Shown here in pieces: positions 21,925 to 29,995 of a DNA stretch of 47,382 nucleotides; position 1 is the stretch's first letter, and each line of letters begins with the position of its first letter. The notes beneath the pieces were generated by a model. It made no database searches, was not told the DNA's origin, and worked only from the letters and a program-made list of their open reading frames with translations. Position numbers and translations under genes: made by a program. Source of the DNA: Nitrospiraceae bacterium (GTDB lineage Bacteria; Nitrospirota; Thermodesulfovibrionia; UBA6902). The stretch spans positions 1-47,382 of the forward strand of contig QZJG01000021.1 of the NCBI GenBank assembly GCA_003599275.1, written 5' to 3'.

Positions 21925-24225
21925 ATGGACGGAGAGTCACTCGACATAAAACAGGCAAGGATGCAAAAGCTGAAAGAGCAGTTTCCCGACCTCTTCGTTG
22001 AGGACCAATTAGACTGGGAAAAGCTGAAGGCCGCTTTTGGCGATGATATCAACTTTGCCAATGAGCGCTATGTATTGAATTGGGCCGGTAAGAGCGATGC
22101 CTTTAGAGTTCTGCAGCAACCTACCACCGCCACTTTGAAACCCTCGCCGGAAGAATCCGTCAACTTCGAGACAACTGAAAACCTTTTCATTGAAGGTGAA
22201 AATCTGGAAGTGCTGAAGGTTTTGCAGAAAGCATATTACGGTAAAGTCAAAGTAGTTTGCATAGACCCGCCATACAATACAGGAAGTGACAGCTTTATTT
22301 ACCCCGACAGATTCAGCGAGAAGAAAGAAGATTATCTGAAGCGCATCGGCGACAAGGACGAAGAAGGCTTCTTGATGAAAGAAGGTCTGTTCCGTAAGAA
22401 CAGCAAAGACAGCGGACACTATCACAGCAACTGGCTCAGCATGATGTACCCCCGTCTGTTTCTTGCCAAAAACCTGCTGCGCGATGACGGAGTAATCTTC
22501 GTTCACATTGACGATAACGAGGTTCATAACCTGCGGATGGTAATGAATGAGATTTTTGGTGAAGAGAATTTTATAGCAAGTTTTATCTGGAAAAGAAGAC
22601 AAAATGTAGATAGTCGCTCCAAAAATGGTGCATCAGTAGATCATGAATATCTTCTATGTTATCGGAAGACAGATAAAGGCTTGATAAGAGGGGCTGAAAA
22701 AGATTTAACCAAGTATTCCAATCCCGATAATAATCCACGTGGTGATTGGATGAGCGCAGATATGACCGGGTTGGCAACCCCCGACCAACGGCCAAACTTG
22801 CATTATGACATTGAAGATCCTAAAACGGGAATAGTTTACAAATGTCCGTCTACAGGATGGCGGTATGAACCAAAGCGCATGAAGGAATTAATACAAAATA
22901 ACGAGGTTATATTCCCTCCCAAGCCAGATGGAAGACCGCGTAGAAAGAAATTCTTAAATGACTTAAAAAGTGATTTCACTGGTTTTTCAACTATCCTTGA
23001 AACAGTATTTAATACTCAAGGAACGAGAGAACTACGAGCGTTATTTGAAGAAAAAGAATATTTTGATTTTCCTAAACCCAAAGAACTTTTGCAGCAAGTA
23101 TTAGAACAAGGATCATCAATTAATCAACACGATATAATTCTTGACTTCTTTGGAGGCTCAGCCACCACAGCCCAAGCCGTTATGGAACTCAACAAAGAAG
23201 ACGGCGGCAACCGCAAGTTTATTTTAGTGCAAATGCCTGAGCAATGCGATGAAAACAGTGAGGCTTATAAAGCAGGCTACAAAACTATTGCCGATATTGC
23301 CAAAGAACGCATCCGCAGGGTGATTCAGAAACAAACCTCACCCCCGGCCCCTCTCCTTAAAGAGAGGGGAGAGGAAGCCTCTTATGCGCAAGAATTATTT
23401 AGAGGGGCAGGGCCTGCTCTGTTTTTGAACGCACGTGGCATGAGGAAAGAAAAAACAGAAGCAGAAGATAAGTTGTGGCAGGCGCTAAGAAATAAACGGA
23501 TAGAGAATTGCAAGTTCAGAAGGCAACATCCTATTGGTAATTTCATTGCTGATTTTTACTGCCATGAAAAGAAATTGGTAATAGAAGTTGACGGGGGCTA
23601 TCACGACGAAAAGGAACAACAGGAGTATGATAAGGCAAGAACACAAATCATTAACGAATCTGGAGTAAAAGTAATAAGATTTCTTAACGAAGAGATTTTG
23701 AATAACTTAACAGAAGCATTGAAGAAGATTTCCGAAGCTTTGGTTTCCCCCTCGCCTTCAGGAGAGGGAGCAGGGGGTGAGGTAGGCTTCAAGGTATTTA
23801 AGCTGTCATCATCCAATTTCAAAATCTGGCGAGGCGCTGATATAGACAGCGAAGAAAAGCTGCTTGAGCAGCTTAATGCCTTCACTGACCCCATCAAGCC
23901 CGGAGCTGAAAAGCAGAATATGCTTTACGAGCTTATGCTCAAGGCAGGTTATGGACTAACCAGTAAGGTGGAATATATAACATCTCCAGTAGGGGCGGGT
24001 TTGAAACCCGCCCCTACAAAACATAAGGCTGGCTTTTACAGCATCAACAATAACGATCTCATCATTGCCCTCGATGCAATGAATGAAAAATTGATAGACC
24101 AAATCATCGCCGCCAAACCACAAAAGGTGATCACCCTTGATAGTCTGTTCACCGGAAATGACCAGTTGAAGACAAACACCGTATTGCAGATGCGGGATGC
24201 GGGGGTGGATTTAAAAACCGTATGA
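21925..24225 (+). CDS. mod: Type III restriction-modification methyltransferase (Mod), interrupted in frame by a DUF559 nuclease
   Basis: Mod recognises the target site and methylates adenine, and is required by Res for cleavage. Motif IV DPPYNTG is at about residue 114 and the SAM motif FFGGSATTAQA at about 408 (beta-class order). The C-terminus matches Mod (GFKVFKLSSSNFKIW, then the end TNTVLQMRDAGVDLKTV). Between KERIRRVIQK (about 468) and GFKVFK (about 621) a 149-codon segment encodes a separate DUF559 endonuclease (own entry), and another 29-bp palindrome is translated near residue 690. The frame is open throughout, so a fused 766-residue Mod-DUF559 protein could be made, though folding and activity are unproven. 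Res is 3 kb downstream rather than adjacent. Confidence 0.9.
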   Translation: MDGESLDIKQARMQKLKEQFPDLFVEDQLDWEKLKAAFGDDINFANERYVLNWAGKSDAFRVLQQPTTATLKPSPEESVNFETTENLFIEGENLEVLKVLQKAYYGKVKVVCIDPPYNTGSDSFIYPDRFSEKKEDYLKRIGDKDEEGFLMKEGLFRKNSKDSGHYHSNWLSMMYPRLFLAKNLLRDDGVIFVHIDDNEVHNLRMVMNEIFGEENFIASFIWKRRQNVDSRSKNGASVDHEYLLCYRKTDKGLIRGAEKDLTKYSNPDNNPRGDWMSADMTGLATPDQRPNLHYDIEDPKTGIVYKCPSTGWRYEPKRMKELIQNNEVIFPPKPDGRPRRKKFLNDLKSDFTGFSTILETVFNTQGTRELRALFEEKEYFDFPKPKELLQQVLEQGSSINQHDIILDFFGGSATTAQAVMELNKEDGGNRKFILVQMPEQCDENSEAYKAGYKTIADIAKERIRRVIQKQTSPPAPLLKERGEEASYAQELFRGAGPALFLNARGMRKEKTEAEDKLWQALRNKRIENCKFRRQHPIGNFIADFYCHEKKLVIEVDGGYHDEKEQQEYDKARTQIINESGVKVIRFLNEEILNNLTEALKKISEALVSPSPSGEGAGGEVGFKVFKLSSSNFKIWRGADIDSEEKLLEQLNAFTDPIKPGAEKQNMLYELMLKAGYGLTSKVEYITSPVGAGLKPAPTKHKAGFYSINNNDLIIALDAMNEKLIDQIIAAKPQKVITLDSLFTGNDQLKTNTVLQMRDAGVDLKTV
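23336..23782 (+). mobile_element. DUF559 endonuclease mini-element with terminal inverted repeats, inside mod
   Basis: Exactly 447 bp (149 codons). The left end reads CCTCACCCCCGGCCCCTCTCC (23336-23356); the right end GGAGAGGGAGCAGGGGGTGAGG (23761-23782) is its imperfect inverse. Next to each end is an inner hairpin (CCCCTCTCC...GAGAGGGGAG on the left). The body encodes a complete DUF559/Vsr-like PD-(D/E)XK domain: EAEDKLWQALRNKRIENCKF, HPIGNFIADFYC, KLVIEVDGGYH and VKVIRFLNEEIL, starting after RGMRKEK. No clear target duplication is seen (AAA on the left, TAG on the right). DUF559 genes next to such GC-rich repeats recur in environmental genomes, so this may be a home-made or repeat-mobilised nuclease. 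Confidence 0.75.
23989..24017. repeat. Palindrome GTAGGGGCGGGTT...AACCCGCCCCTAC inside mod
   Basis: A perfect 13-bp inverted repeat around TGA (three-base loop), 29 bp in total, read in frame as VGAGLKPAPT. The same palindrome class lies between genes at 2340-2366. Confidence 0.8.
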
Positions 24226-24374
24226 GCCAGATTATTGAACCTTCCTATCGGTTTGCCGGCGTCGGCAAACCGATCGAGGGGGGTAAGGGTCATGAATTCA
24301 GCTCTGGCCGCCGCAAGATCACCGTCAAGGTCGTGGACATATTCGGGAATGATACGATGAAGATTATGGAGTGA
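24222..24374 (+). pseudogene. 50-codon remnant after mod, possibly a helicase/Res C-terminus
   Basis: Starts with ATG overlapping the mod stop by 4 bp (ATGA) and ends at a TGA at 24372. The first half (MSQIIEPSYRFAGVGKPIEG) spans a perfect palindrome; the second half (RRKITVKVVDIFGNDTMKIME) looks like the extreme C-terminus of Res-like helicases. This chimeric look, the tiny size and the coupled start suggest the scar of a deleted downstream res gene that keeps its original start context. Family assignment is from memory and tentative. Confidence 0.5.
24247..24274. repeat. Palindrome around GCCGGCGTCGGC, first of two copies
   Basis: ATCGGTTTGCCG (24247-24258) and CGGCAAACCGAT (24263-24274) are perfect inverse arms around GCGT. 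They encode YRFAGVGKPI. A second copy with different arms but the same core lies at 25338-25367. Confidence 0.7.
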
Positions 24375-24390
24375 ATGTTGGGGGTAAATA

Positions 24391-25212
24391 ATGGGTAAAA
24401 TCAAAGTATTGAATAAGGAGATCACTGTATATACGCGGAACGAGGAAGATTATATCTGCATCACCGATATCGCAAGATATAAGAACCCGGATAGAACAGA
24501 TGATTTAATCAGAAACTGGCTTAGAAACCGGAATACTATCGAGTTTCTTGGAATCTGGGAGCATCTTAACAATCCTGATTTTAAACCCGTCGAATTCGAC
24601 GGGTTTAAAAAACAGGCAGGACTTAACAGTTTTACATTGACCCCCGGTCAGTGGATTGAAAAAACGCACGCTATCGGTATCGTTTCAAGACCGGGTCGTT
24701 ATGGCGGCACGTATGCGCACAAAGATATTGCCTTTGAATTTGCTTCCTGGATTTCCGTTGAATTCAAGCTTTACCTCATCAAGGAATTCCAGCGGCTCAA
24801 AGATGAGGAAAAGAAACAACTCGGATGGGATATAAGGCGTAATCTTACCAAGATAAACTACCGGATACATACAGATGCGATCAGAGAGAAGTTGATTCCT
24901 GCTGAACTCACCAAAAATCAGATCAACAACATCTATGCATCCGAAGCCGATGTGCTGAATATGGCGCTTTTTGGTAAAACTGCCAAGGATTGGCGTGATG
25001 AGAATCCTGACAAAAGAGGAAACATCCGCGATTATGCAGATATTTCGCAACTGGTCTGTCTCTCAAATCTTGAAAATCTTAATGCTCATTTTATCAATGA
25101 CGGCTTATCACAGGAAGCAAGGCTGCTTAAATTGAATAAAATCGCTATTCAGCAGATGAAACTGTTGACTGAAGATACCAAGATCAGGAAATTAGAGACA
25201 CGTGGCAAATAA
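24391..25212 (+). CDS. KilA-N domain protein
   Basis: 273 residues. An N-terminal KilA-N DNA-binding domain of phage/Bro type: CITDIARYKNPDRTDDLIRN, then FLGIWEHLNNPDFKP, TPGQWIEKTHAIGIVSRPGR, the signature GGTYAHKDIAFEFASWISVEF (about 108-130) and FKLYLIKEFQRLKDEE. The C-terminal half is helical and coiled (LTKINYRIHTDAIREKL, DVLNMALFGKTAKDWR). Such genes are often found with restriction systems and prophages, where they are probably nucleic-acid binding accessory or regulatory factors. It sits between mod and the GmrSD-type gene. Its stop overlaps the next ORF's ATG by one base. Role within the defence cluster unknown. Confidence 0.85.
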   Translation: MGKIKVLNKEITVYTRNEEDYICITDIARYKNPDRTDDLIRNWLRNRNTIEFLGIWEHLNNPDFKPVEFDGFKKQAGLNSFTLTPGQWIEKTHAIGIVSRPGRYGGTYAHKDIAFEFASWISVEFKLYLIKEFQRLKDEEKKQLGWDIRRNLTKINYRIHTDAIREKLIPAELTKNQINNIYASEADVLNMALFGKTAKDWRDENPDKRGNIRDYADISQLVCLSNLENLNAHFINDGLSQEARLLKLNKIAIQQMKLLTEDTKIRKLETRGK

Positions 25213-25463
25213 TGGCTATACATCCATCATTTCCTCAGTCGCCATATGAATTATTGCACCCTGATTACCGTTGGTTTCCAGCGGACGATGCGCTTCGCGA
25301 ATCCAGCTATGAAAAGCAGGAGATATTGAAGCTAAACAATCATTTTGCCGGCGCCGGCAAAATGATTGAGGGTGGCAAGAGTGCAGTGCAAACGGTTAAT
25401 GACTATCATCTGTCACGTTTTGCCTGCTATTTATTTTCAGGGGTGGTTTTTAAGATAATATGA
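25212..25463 (+). pseudogene. Chimeric remnant: Res-type N-terminus fused to a DinD-like fragment
   Basis: 83 codons. The first 35 residues (MAIHPSFPQSPYELLHPDYR, then WFPADDALRESSYEK) match the opening of type III restriction/helicase subunits, and after EILKLNNHF the sequence switches to HFAGAGKMIEGGKSAVQTV NDYHLSRFACYLF, as in DinD/BRO-type damage-inducible proteins, then stops after 12 more residues. The junction coincides with a 30-bp perfect palindrome. Neither half is complete, so I regard it as a deletion/recombination product; it is translated in phase with the KilA-N gene by TAATG overlap and might still make a small peptide. Confidence 0.6.
25338..25367. repeat. 30-bp perfect palindrome around GCCGGCGCCGGC, second copy
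   Basis: AATCATTTTGCCGGC (25338-25352) and its perfect inverse GCCGGCAAAATGATT (25353-25367), with no loop. It encodes NHFAGAGKMI at the point where the remnant changes from Res-like to DinD-like sequence. Compare with 24247-24274. Confidence 0.75.
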
Positions 25464-25486
25464 GTTTGTGAGAATATAGTAAAATC

Positions 25487-25511
25487 AACTATTCGAGAAA
25501 TTCGAATAGTT
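25487..25511. promoter_or_regulatory. 25-bp palindrome upstream of the GmrSD-type gene
   Basis: AACTATTCGA (25487-25496), spacer GAAAT, TCGAATAGTT (25502-25511): perfect 10-bp inverted arms in an AT-rich segment, ending one base before the AAAAGGAG ribosome-binding site. Either an operator (as for a controller protein) or a hairpin that can occlude the ribosome site. A controller gene is not adjacent; the KilA-N protein is a candidate binder. Confidence 0.65.
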
Positions 25512-25528
25512 CAAAAGGAGCAAACACT

Positions 25529-27205
25529 ATGAAAGGCATAAGAGATACTTCAAGTGAAACGTATCGCCAGTTAATGGGCAATGGATTGCAATATGAAATC
25601 CCTAAATTCCAAAGAGACTATTCATGGGAATCTGAGCATTGGGATGATTTGTGGCAGGACATACGCTCACTGAATTTTGAGGAGTCAGAGCATTATATGG
25701 GCTATCTTGTCCTGCAAAGTTCTGATAATAGAAACTTTCAGGTAATTGACGGTCAGCAAAGGCTCACGACTTTAAGCCTGCTTATCCTTTCAGTTTTAAA
25801 GTGCTTGCAGGAGTTGGCGGATAAAGGGATTGATGCCGACCAGAATATTAGGCGTAAGGAAACATTGATGAATAGCTACATCGGCTATTTGGACCCTGTA
25901 ACGCTTCTATCGAAAAACAAGCTAAAACTGAATCGTAACAATGATGATTACTTCAGAAACTACCTTGTGCCGCTGCAAAGCTTGCCGATCAGAAAAATCA
26001 ACGTTTCGGAAAAACAGATGAGGAGTTGTTTTCTGTGGTTCTATGAAAGGATTAAGAAAGATTATGTCACAGGGGAATCACTGGCTGGATATATAGACAG
26101 CATCGTTGATAAACTTTTTTTTACAGTAATCAAAGTCTCCGATGAGTTAAACGCCTTCAAGGTTTTTGAAACACTGAATGCAAGAGGCGTGAAGTTGTCA
26201 TCATCAGATTTGCTGAAAAATTACTTGTTCTCAGTAGTAGACGCCACTAATCCGCATAAATCTGAACTGGACGAAATGGAACATCTCTGGAGCAAGGTAA
26301 TAGACAAACTCGGGAGTGAAAAATTCCCTGAATTCCTGAGATGCTACCGGAACAGCTTGAATAAAACCGTCAGGAAGAATGATCTCTTTAAAGCAATCCG
26401 TAAAGATATTAAGACAAAAGGCGATGCGTTTTTACTGATTCGTGAATTAAATAACAATGCCGATGTATATATGGCTCTGCAAAATCCTGATGATGATCTC
26501 TGGAAAGGAAAATCTGATATTTCAGGTTATCTGAAGGAGTTGAAACTGTTCCAGGTAAAACAGCCTTTTTCACTTTTGCTGGCTGCTTATAACTCATTGG
26601 CAGAACCCGAGTTTAAACGCGCACTGAAGGCCTGCTCTTTCATCTCATTCCGGTATAATGTCATTGGCGGTCTGAATCCAAACGAACAGGAAATCGTTTA
26701 CAATGCGGTAGCATTGAGCATCCGCAAAACCAGACAGTTTAATATCACTGATTTACGTGATATTTATCCTGAAGATGATCGGTTTGAAACCGAATTTGCG
26801 AGCAAGACATTTAAAAGCACTCCCAGAAACCACAGGATTGCTAAATACATTTTCGCCGAAATTGAAAGGTACAAGTATCATACAGATATAGATCAAACGA
26901 GCGATCTTTACACCATTGAGCATATTTTACCTGAAAGCGCAGGAGACGAGTGGAACTATCTTGAAGATGATGTCGTTGAAAAATGCGTTTATCGTTTGGG
27001 GAACTTAACACTTTTAGAAAAAAACCTGAATAAGGATAGCGGAACAACTAGTTTTGAAAACAAGAAAGCTGTTTACGCCAAAAGCAGCATTCAGTTAACC
27101 CGGACAATAGCTGAAAATTACATTGGATGGACTGAAGAAACAATATCTCAAAGACAAGCCCGGTTAGCTGTTGAAGCGAAATCCATATGGCGCTTGCCGC
27201 TCTGA
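25529..27205 (+). CDS. GmrSD-type DUF262/DUF1524 nuclease
   Basis: 558 residues. The N-terminal DUF262 (GmrS-like) domain has YEIPKFQRDYSWE and the nucleotide-binding motif VIDGQQRLTTL at about residue 74, plus FKVFETLNARGVKLSSSDLLKNYL. The C-terminal DUF1524 (GmrD-like HNH) domain has TIEHILPES at about 462 and RLGNLTLLEKNLNKDSG. GmrSD is a type IV modification-dependent restriction enzyme that cuts glucosylated hydroxymethylcytosine DNA; this protein fuses both parts, so it is most likely an anti-phage nuclease, perhaps for modified DNA. An AAAAGGAG lies before ATG 25529 and a 25-bp palindrome before that. It lies between mod and res of the type III system. Confidence 0.9.
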   Translation: MKGIRDTSSETYRQLMGNGLQYEIPKFQRDYSWESEHWDDLWQDIRSLNFEESEHYMGYLVLQSSDNRNFQVIDGQQRLTTLSLLILSVLKCLQELADKGIDADQNIRRKETLMNSYIGYLDPVTLLSKNKLKLNRNNDDYFRNYLVPLQSLPIRKINVSEKQMRSCFLWFYERIKKDYVTGESLAGYIDSIVDKLFFTVIKVSDELNAFKVFETLNARGVKLSSSDLLKNYLFSVVDATNPHKSELDEMEHLWSKVIDKLGSEKFPEFLRCYRNSLNKTVRKNDLFKAIRKDIKTKGDAFLLIRELNNNADVYMALQNPDDDLWKGKSDISGYLKELKLFQVKQPFSLLLAAYNSLAEPEFKRALKACSFISFRYNVIGGLNPNEQEIVYNAVALSIRKTRQFNITDLRDIYPEDDRFETEFASKTFKSTPRNHRIAKYIFAEIERYKYHTDIDQTSDLYTIEHILPESAGDEWNYLEDDVVEKCVYRLGNLTLLEKNLNKDSGTTSFENKKAVYAKSSIQLTRTIAENYIGWTEETISQRQARLAVEAKSIWRLPL

Positions 27206-27272
27206 TATATGAAACTTAATCTCAATATCAGTGAGACCTCCGAACATTAGCTGACGCACTATAATGTCAGCT
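27202..27272. promoter_or_regulatory. Two short inverted repeats upstream of res
   Basis: CTGATAT (27202-27208) with ATATCAG (27225-27231), and AGCTGAC (27249-27255) with GTCAGCT (27266-27272). The first overlaps the stop of the DUF262 gene. Either could be an operator or hairpin before res; neither has a T run, so they are not typical terminators. Confidence 0.4.
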
Positions 27273-27295
27273 CTTAACAATACTTGAAAAAAATT

Positions 27296-29995
27296 ATGAA
27301 ACTCCACTTCGACAGTAATCAGGAATACCAGATTGAGGCCATTAGGGTCGTTACCGATATATTTGAAGGGCAGCCTTTGAGCGGCGGGGACTTTGAATTC
27401 TCTTTGACCGAAACAGGCGCATTACTTTCTGAAAATGGTGTCGGCAACAGGCTGACATTGACTGAAGAACAGATTTGGGAGAATGTAAAAAGCATCCAGC
27501 AACGCAACGAAATTAACACACCCCTTAATCCCCTCTTAATAGAGGGGAATTCAAAAAGAGATTATCCTCTTGATAGAGGGGATCACATAGCATTGCAGGG
27601 AATGAATTTCTCTATAGAAATGGAGACAGGCACTGGCAAGACCTATGTGTATCTGCGGACCATCTATGAATTGAACAAACTCTACGGATTCAAAAAGTTT
27701 GTAATTGTTGTCCCTTCAGTTGCCATTCGCGAGGGGGTTTTAAAAAATCTTCAAATCACCCACGAACACTTTCAAACCCTTTATGATAAGGCGCAAATCA
27801 ATTATGACGTGTATGACAGCAAGAAGGTCTCACATCTAAGAGGCTTTGCTGCCGGCAATGCCATTCAGATACTTGTTATAAATATTGATGCCTTTGCCAA
27901 AGACGAAAATATCATTAACAAGCCTAATGACAAACTAACCGGCAAAAAGCCGATTGAATTCATTCAGAGCATCAACCCGATTGTGATTGTGGATGAACCG
28001 CAGAATATGGAGACGGACATTCGTAAGAAGGCGATTGCAAATCTAAATCCGCTTTGCACGCTTCGCTATTCTGCCACCCACACAAACCTTTACAATCTGA
28101 TGTATTCCCTTAATCCGGTAAAGGCGTATGATCTGGGGCTTGTGAAGCAGATAGAGGTTGACTCTGTAATAAGCGAGAATGCCATGAATGAGGCATTCAT
28201 TCAGTTAGAGAAGATAAATGCAGCCAAAACAAAAATTACGGCAAAAATCAAGATTGATTGCAATACGGATAAAGGAGTGGTCAAGAAATCTGTCAGCATT
28301 AAGGCTGGTGACGATATTTATAAGCTCAGCAAAGAAAGGGAGATTTACAAAGAAGGTTTTATTATTGACGAAATAGACGCAGGCAACGGCACAATCACTC
28401 TCACTAATGGTTCCATGCTTTCAGTAGGCGAAACGCAAGGCGGAATGAATGATGACGTAATGAAATATATGATTCGTAAAACCGTTGAGGAACATCTCAA
28501 AAAGGAGCGAGCTTACAAAGGCAAAGGCATTAAAGTGCTGTCTCTGTTTTTCATCGACAAGGTCAGGAACTACCGGGAATACGACGCGAACGGAAATCCT
28601 GTAAAAGGAAAGTTTGCCGGGTGGTTTGAAGAGATATACCGGCAGGAGATTGCCAAACCTGCTTTCAAAAGTTTGCCGCACTATCCCGCTGATGTGCTTC
28701 ACAACGGTTATTTCTCACAGGACAGCAAAGGCAGAGTAAAGGACACTGGGGGCGAAAGTCAGTCAGATGATGACACTTATAGATTGATAATGCAGGACAA
28801 AGAAAAACTCCTTGACCCTGCTACGCCGCTTCGCTTTATATTCAGCCATTCCGCATTGCGTGAGGGTTGGGACAACCCGAATGTGTTTCAGATATGCACG
28901 TTGAACGAGACCAAATCGGAAATTAAGAAGCGGCAGGAAATAGGGAGGGGGCTGCGGCTATCTGTAAATCAGGACGGACAACGGATATTTGACCGCAACA
29001 TGAACAAGCTGACGGTAGTGGCCAATGAACGCTACGAAGATTTTGCCAAGGCCTTGCAAAATGAAATACAGGAAGATTGCGGGGTGGATTTCACTGGAAG
29101 GCTAAAGAACAGAGGCGACAGGCAAAAAATCAGTTTGCGTAAAGGTTTTCAGGCAGATCCTAAATTCCTGCAGATTTGGGAAAAGATAAAATTCCACACT
29201 CGATACAGCGTTGATTACAAAACAGATGAATTGATTGTCATGTCTGCTAAAGCAGTGAAGATCATGTCTGAAACGAAAAAGCCGACCATCAAGTCAACCA
29301 AGAAAAGAGTTTTAATAACTGAGGAAGGAGTCGGCGGGCTGCTGGTGAGTGACGGCATAAATGACGATTATGGACTCGGATTTGAAATACCGGACATGCT
29401 GGCTTATGTCCAGTCAAAGACCGAACTGACCCGGCACACAATTTTAGAAATTCTTAAACGGTCCGGAAGATTAAATGAGCTGCTGCTCAACCCGCAACTT
29501 TTTATGGATAATGCGGTATCTGCCATTAAATCGGTGCTATATGAATTAATGGTGGACGGCATCAAGTATGAAAAGATCGGCAATAAGATTTTTGAAATGA
29601 CATTGTTTGAAGACAATGAACTGGAAATATACCTTGACCGGTTCTCATTCATGGTAAACAACACGGACAAAACCATTTATGACAATTATATTCCGCTTGA
29701 TTCATCTGTTGAAAATCAGTTTGCCAGAGATTGTGAGAGCAGTGAGAACATCGAGTTCTTTTTCAAACTCCCTTTCTGGTTCAGGATAAATACCCCCATA
29801 GGCACTTATAATCCGGATTGGGCGATAGTCTTCAAGGGCGAAAAGACAATCTATTTCGTGGCGGAAACAAAAAGCGCAGATCAGGAACTGAGAACGAGCG
29901 AACAAATGAAGATTAACTGCGGTAAAGCGCACTTTAACCAGTTTGATGATGTAACATTTAAAGGGCCGATTTCGTCGGTTTCGGAATTGACCTAA
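27296..29995 (+). CDS. res: Type III restriction enzyme subunit Res
   Basis: The ATP-dependent helicase-nuclease that, with Mod, translocates and cleaves DNA. From ATG 27296 (MKLHFDSNQEYQ) the 899-residue protein has Walker A METGTGKTYVYL (about 108), VVPSVAIREGVLKNL, Walker B with the type III signature VDEPQ (about 232), motif LREGWDNPNVFQICTLNE (about 522), KRQEIGRGLRLS, and a C-terminal PD-(D/E)XK nuclease, GTYNPDWAIV ... FVAETKS (about 840-860). A translated repeat (27516-27591) sits near the N-terminus, between NEIN and the strand before Walker A. The TAA is directly followed by the ksgA ATG. Confidence 0.95.
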   Translation: MKLHFDSNQEYQIEAIRVVTDIFEGQPLSGGDFEFSLTETGALLSENGVGNRLTLTEEQIWENVKSIQQRNEINTPLNPLLIEGNSKRDYPLDRGDHIALQGMNFSIEMETGTGKTYVYLRTIYELNKLYGFKKFVIVVPSVAIREGVLKNLQITHEHFQTLYDKAQINYDVYDSKKVSHLRGFAAGNAIQILVINIDAFAKDENIINKPNDKLTGKKPIEFIQSINPIVIVDEPQNMETDIRKKAIANLNPLCTLRYSATHTNLYNLMYSLNPVKAYDLGLVKQIEVDSVISENAMNEAFIQLEKINAAKTKITAKIKIDCNTDKGVVKKSVSIKAGDDIYKLSKEREIYKEGFIIDEIDAGNGTITLTNGSMLSVGETQGGMNDDVMKYMIRKTVEEHLKKERAYKGKGIKVLSLFFIDKVRNYREYDANGNPVKGKFAGWFEEIYRQEIAKPAFKSLPHYPADVLHNGYFSQDSKGRVKDTGGESQSDDDTYRLIMQDKEKLLDPATPLRFIFSHSALREGWDNPNVFQICTLNETKSEIKKRQEIGRGLRLSVNQDGQRIFDRNMNKLTVVANERYEDFAKALQNEIQEDCGVDFTGRLKNRGDRQKISLRKGFQADPKFLQIWEKIKFHTRYSVDYKTDELIVMSAKAVKIMSETKKPTIKSTKKRVLITEEGVGGLLVSDGINDDYGLGFEIPDMLAYVQSKTELTRHTILEILKRSGRLNELLLNPQLFMDNAVSAIKSVLYELMVDGIKYEKIGNKIFEMTLFEDNELEIYLDRFSFMVNNTDKTIYDNYIPLDSSVENQFARDCESSENIEFFFKLPFWFRINTPIGTYNPDWAIVFKGEKTIYFVAETKSADQELRTSEQMKINCGKAHFNQFDDVTFKGPISSVSELT
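27516..27591. repeat. Repeat ACACCCCTTAATCCCCTCTT inside res
   Basis: Two tandem half-copies of an ATAGAGGGGA hairpin unit, translated as TPLNPLLIEGN then SKRDYPLDRGD. The first matches the repeat in addA at 20487 almost base for base and in the same frame. Confidence 0.8.

Noticed and set aside
22009-22602. Minus-strand open frame opposite mod
   Set aside because: Shadow of the methyltransferase gene, with no independent signals or recognisable domain.
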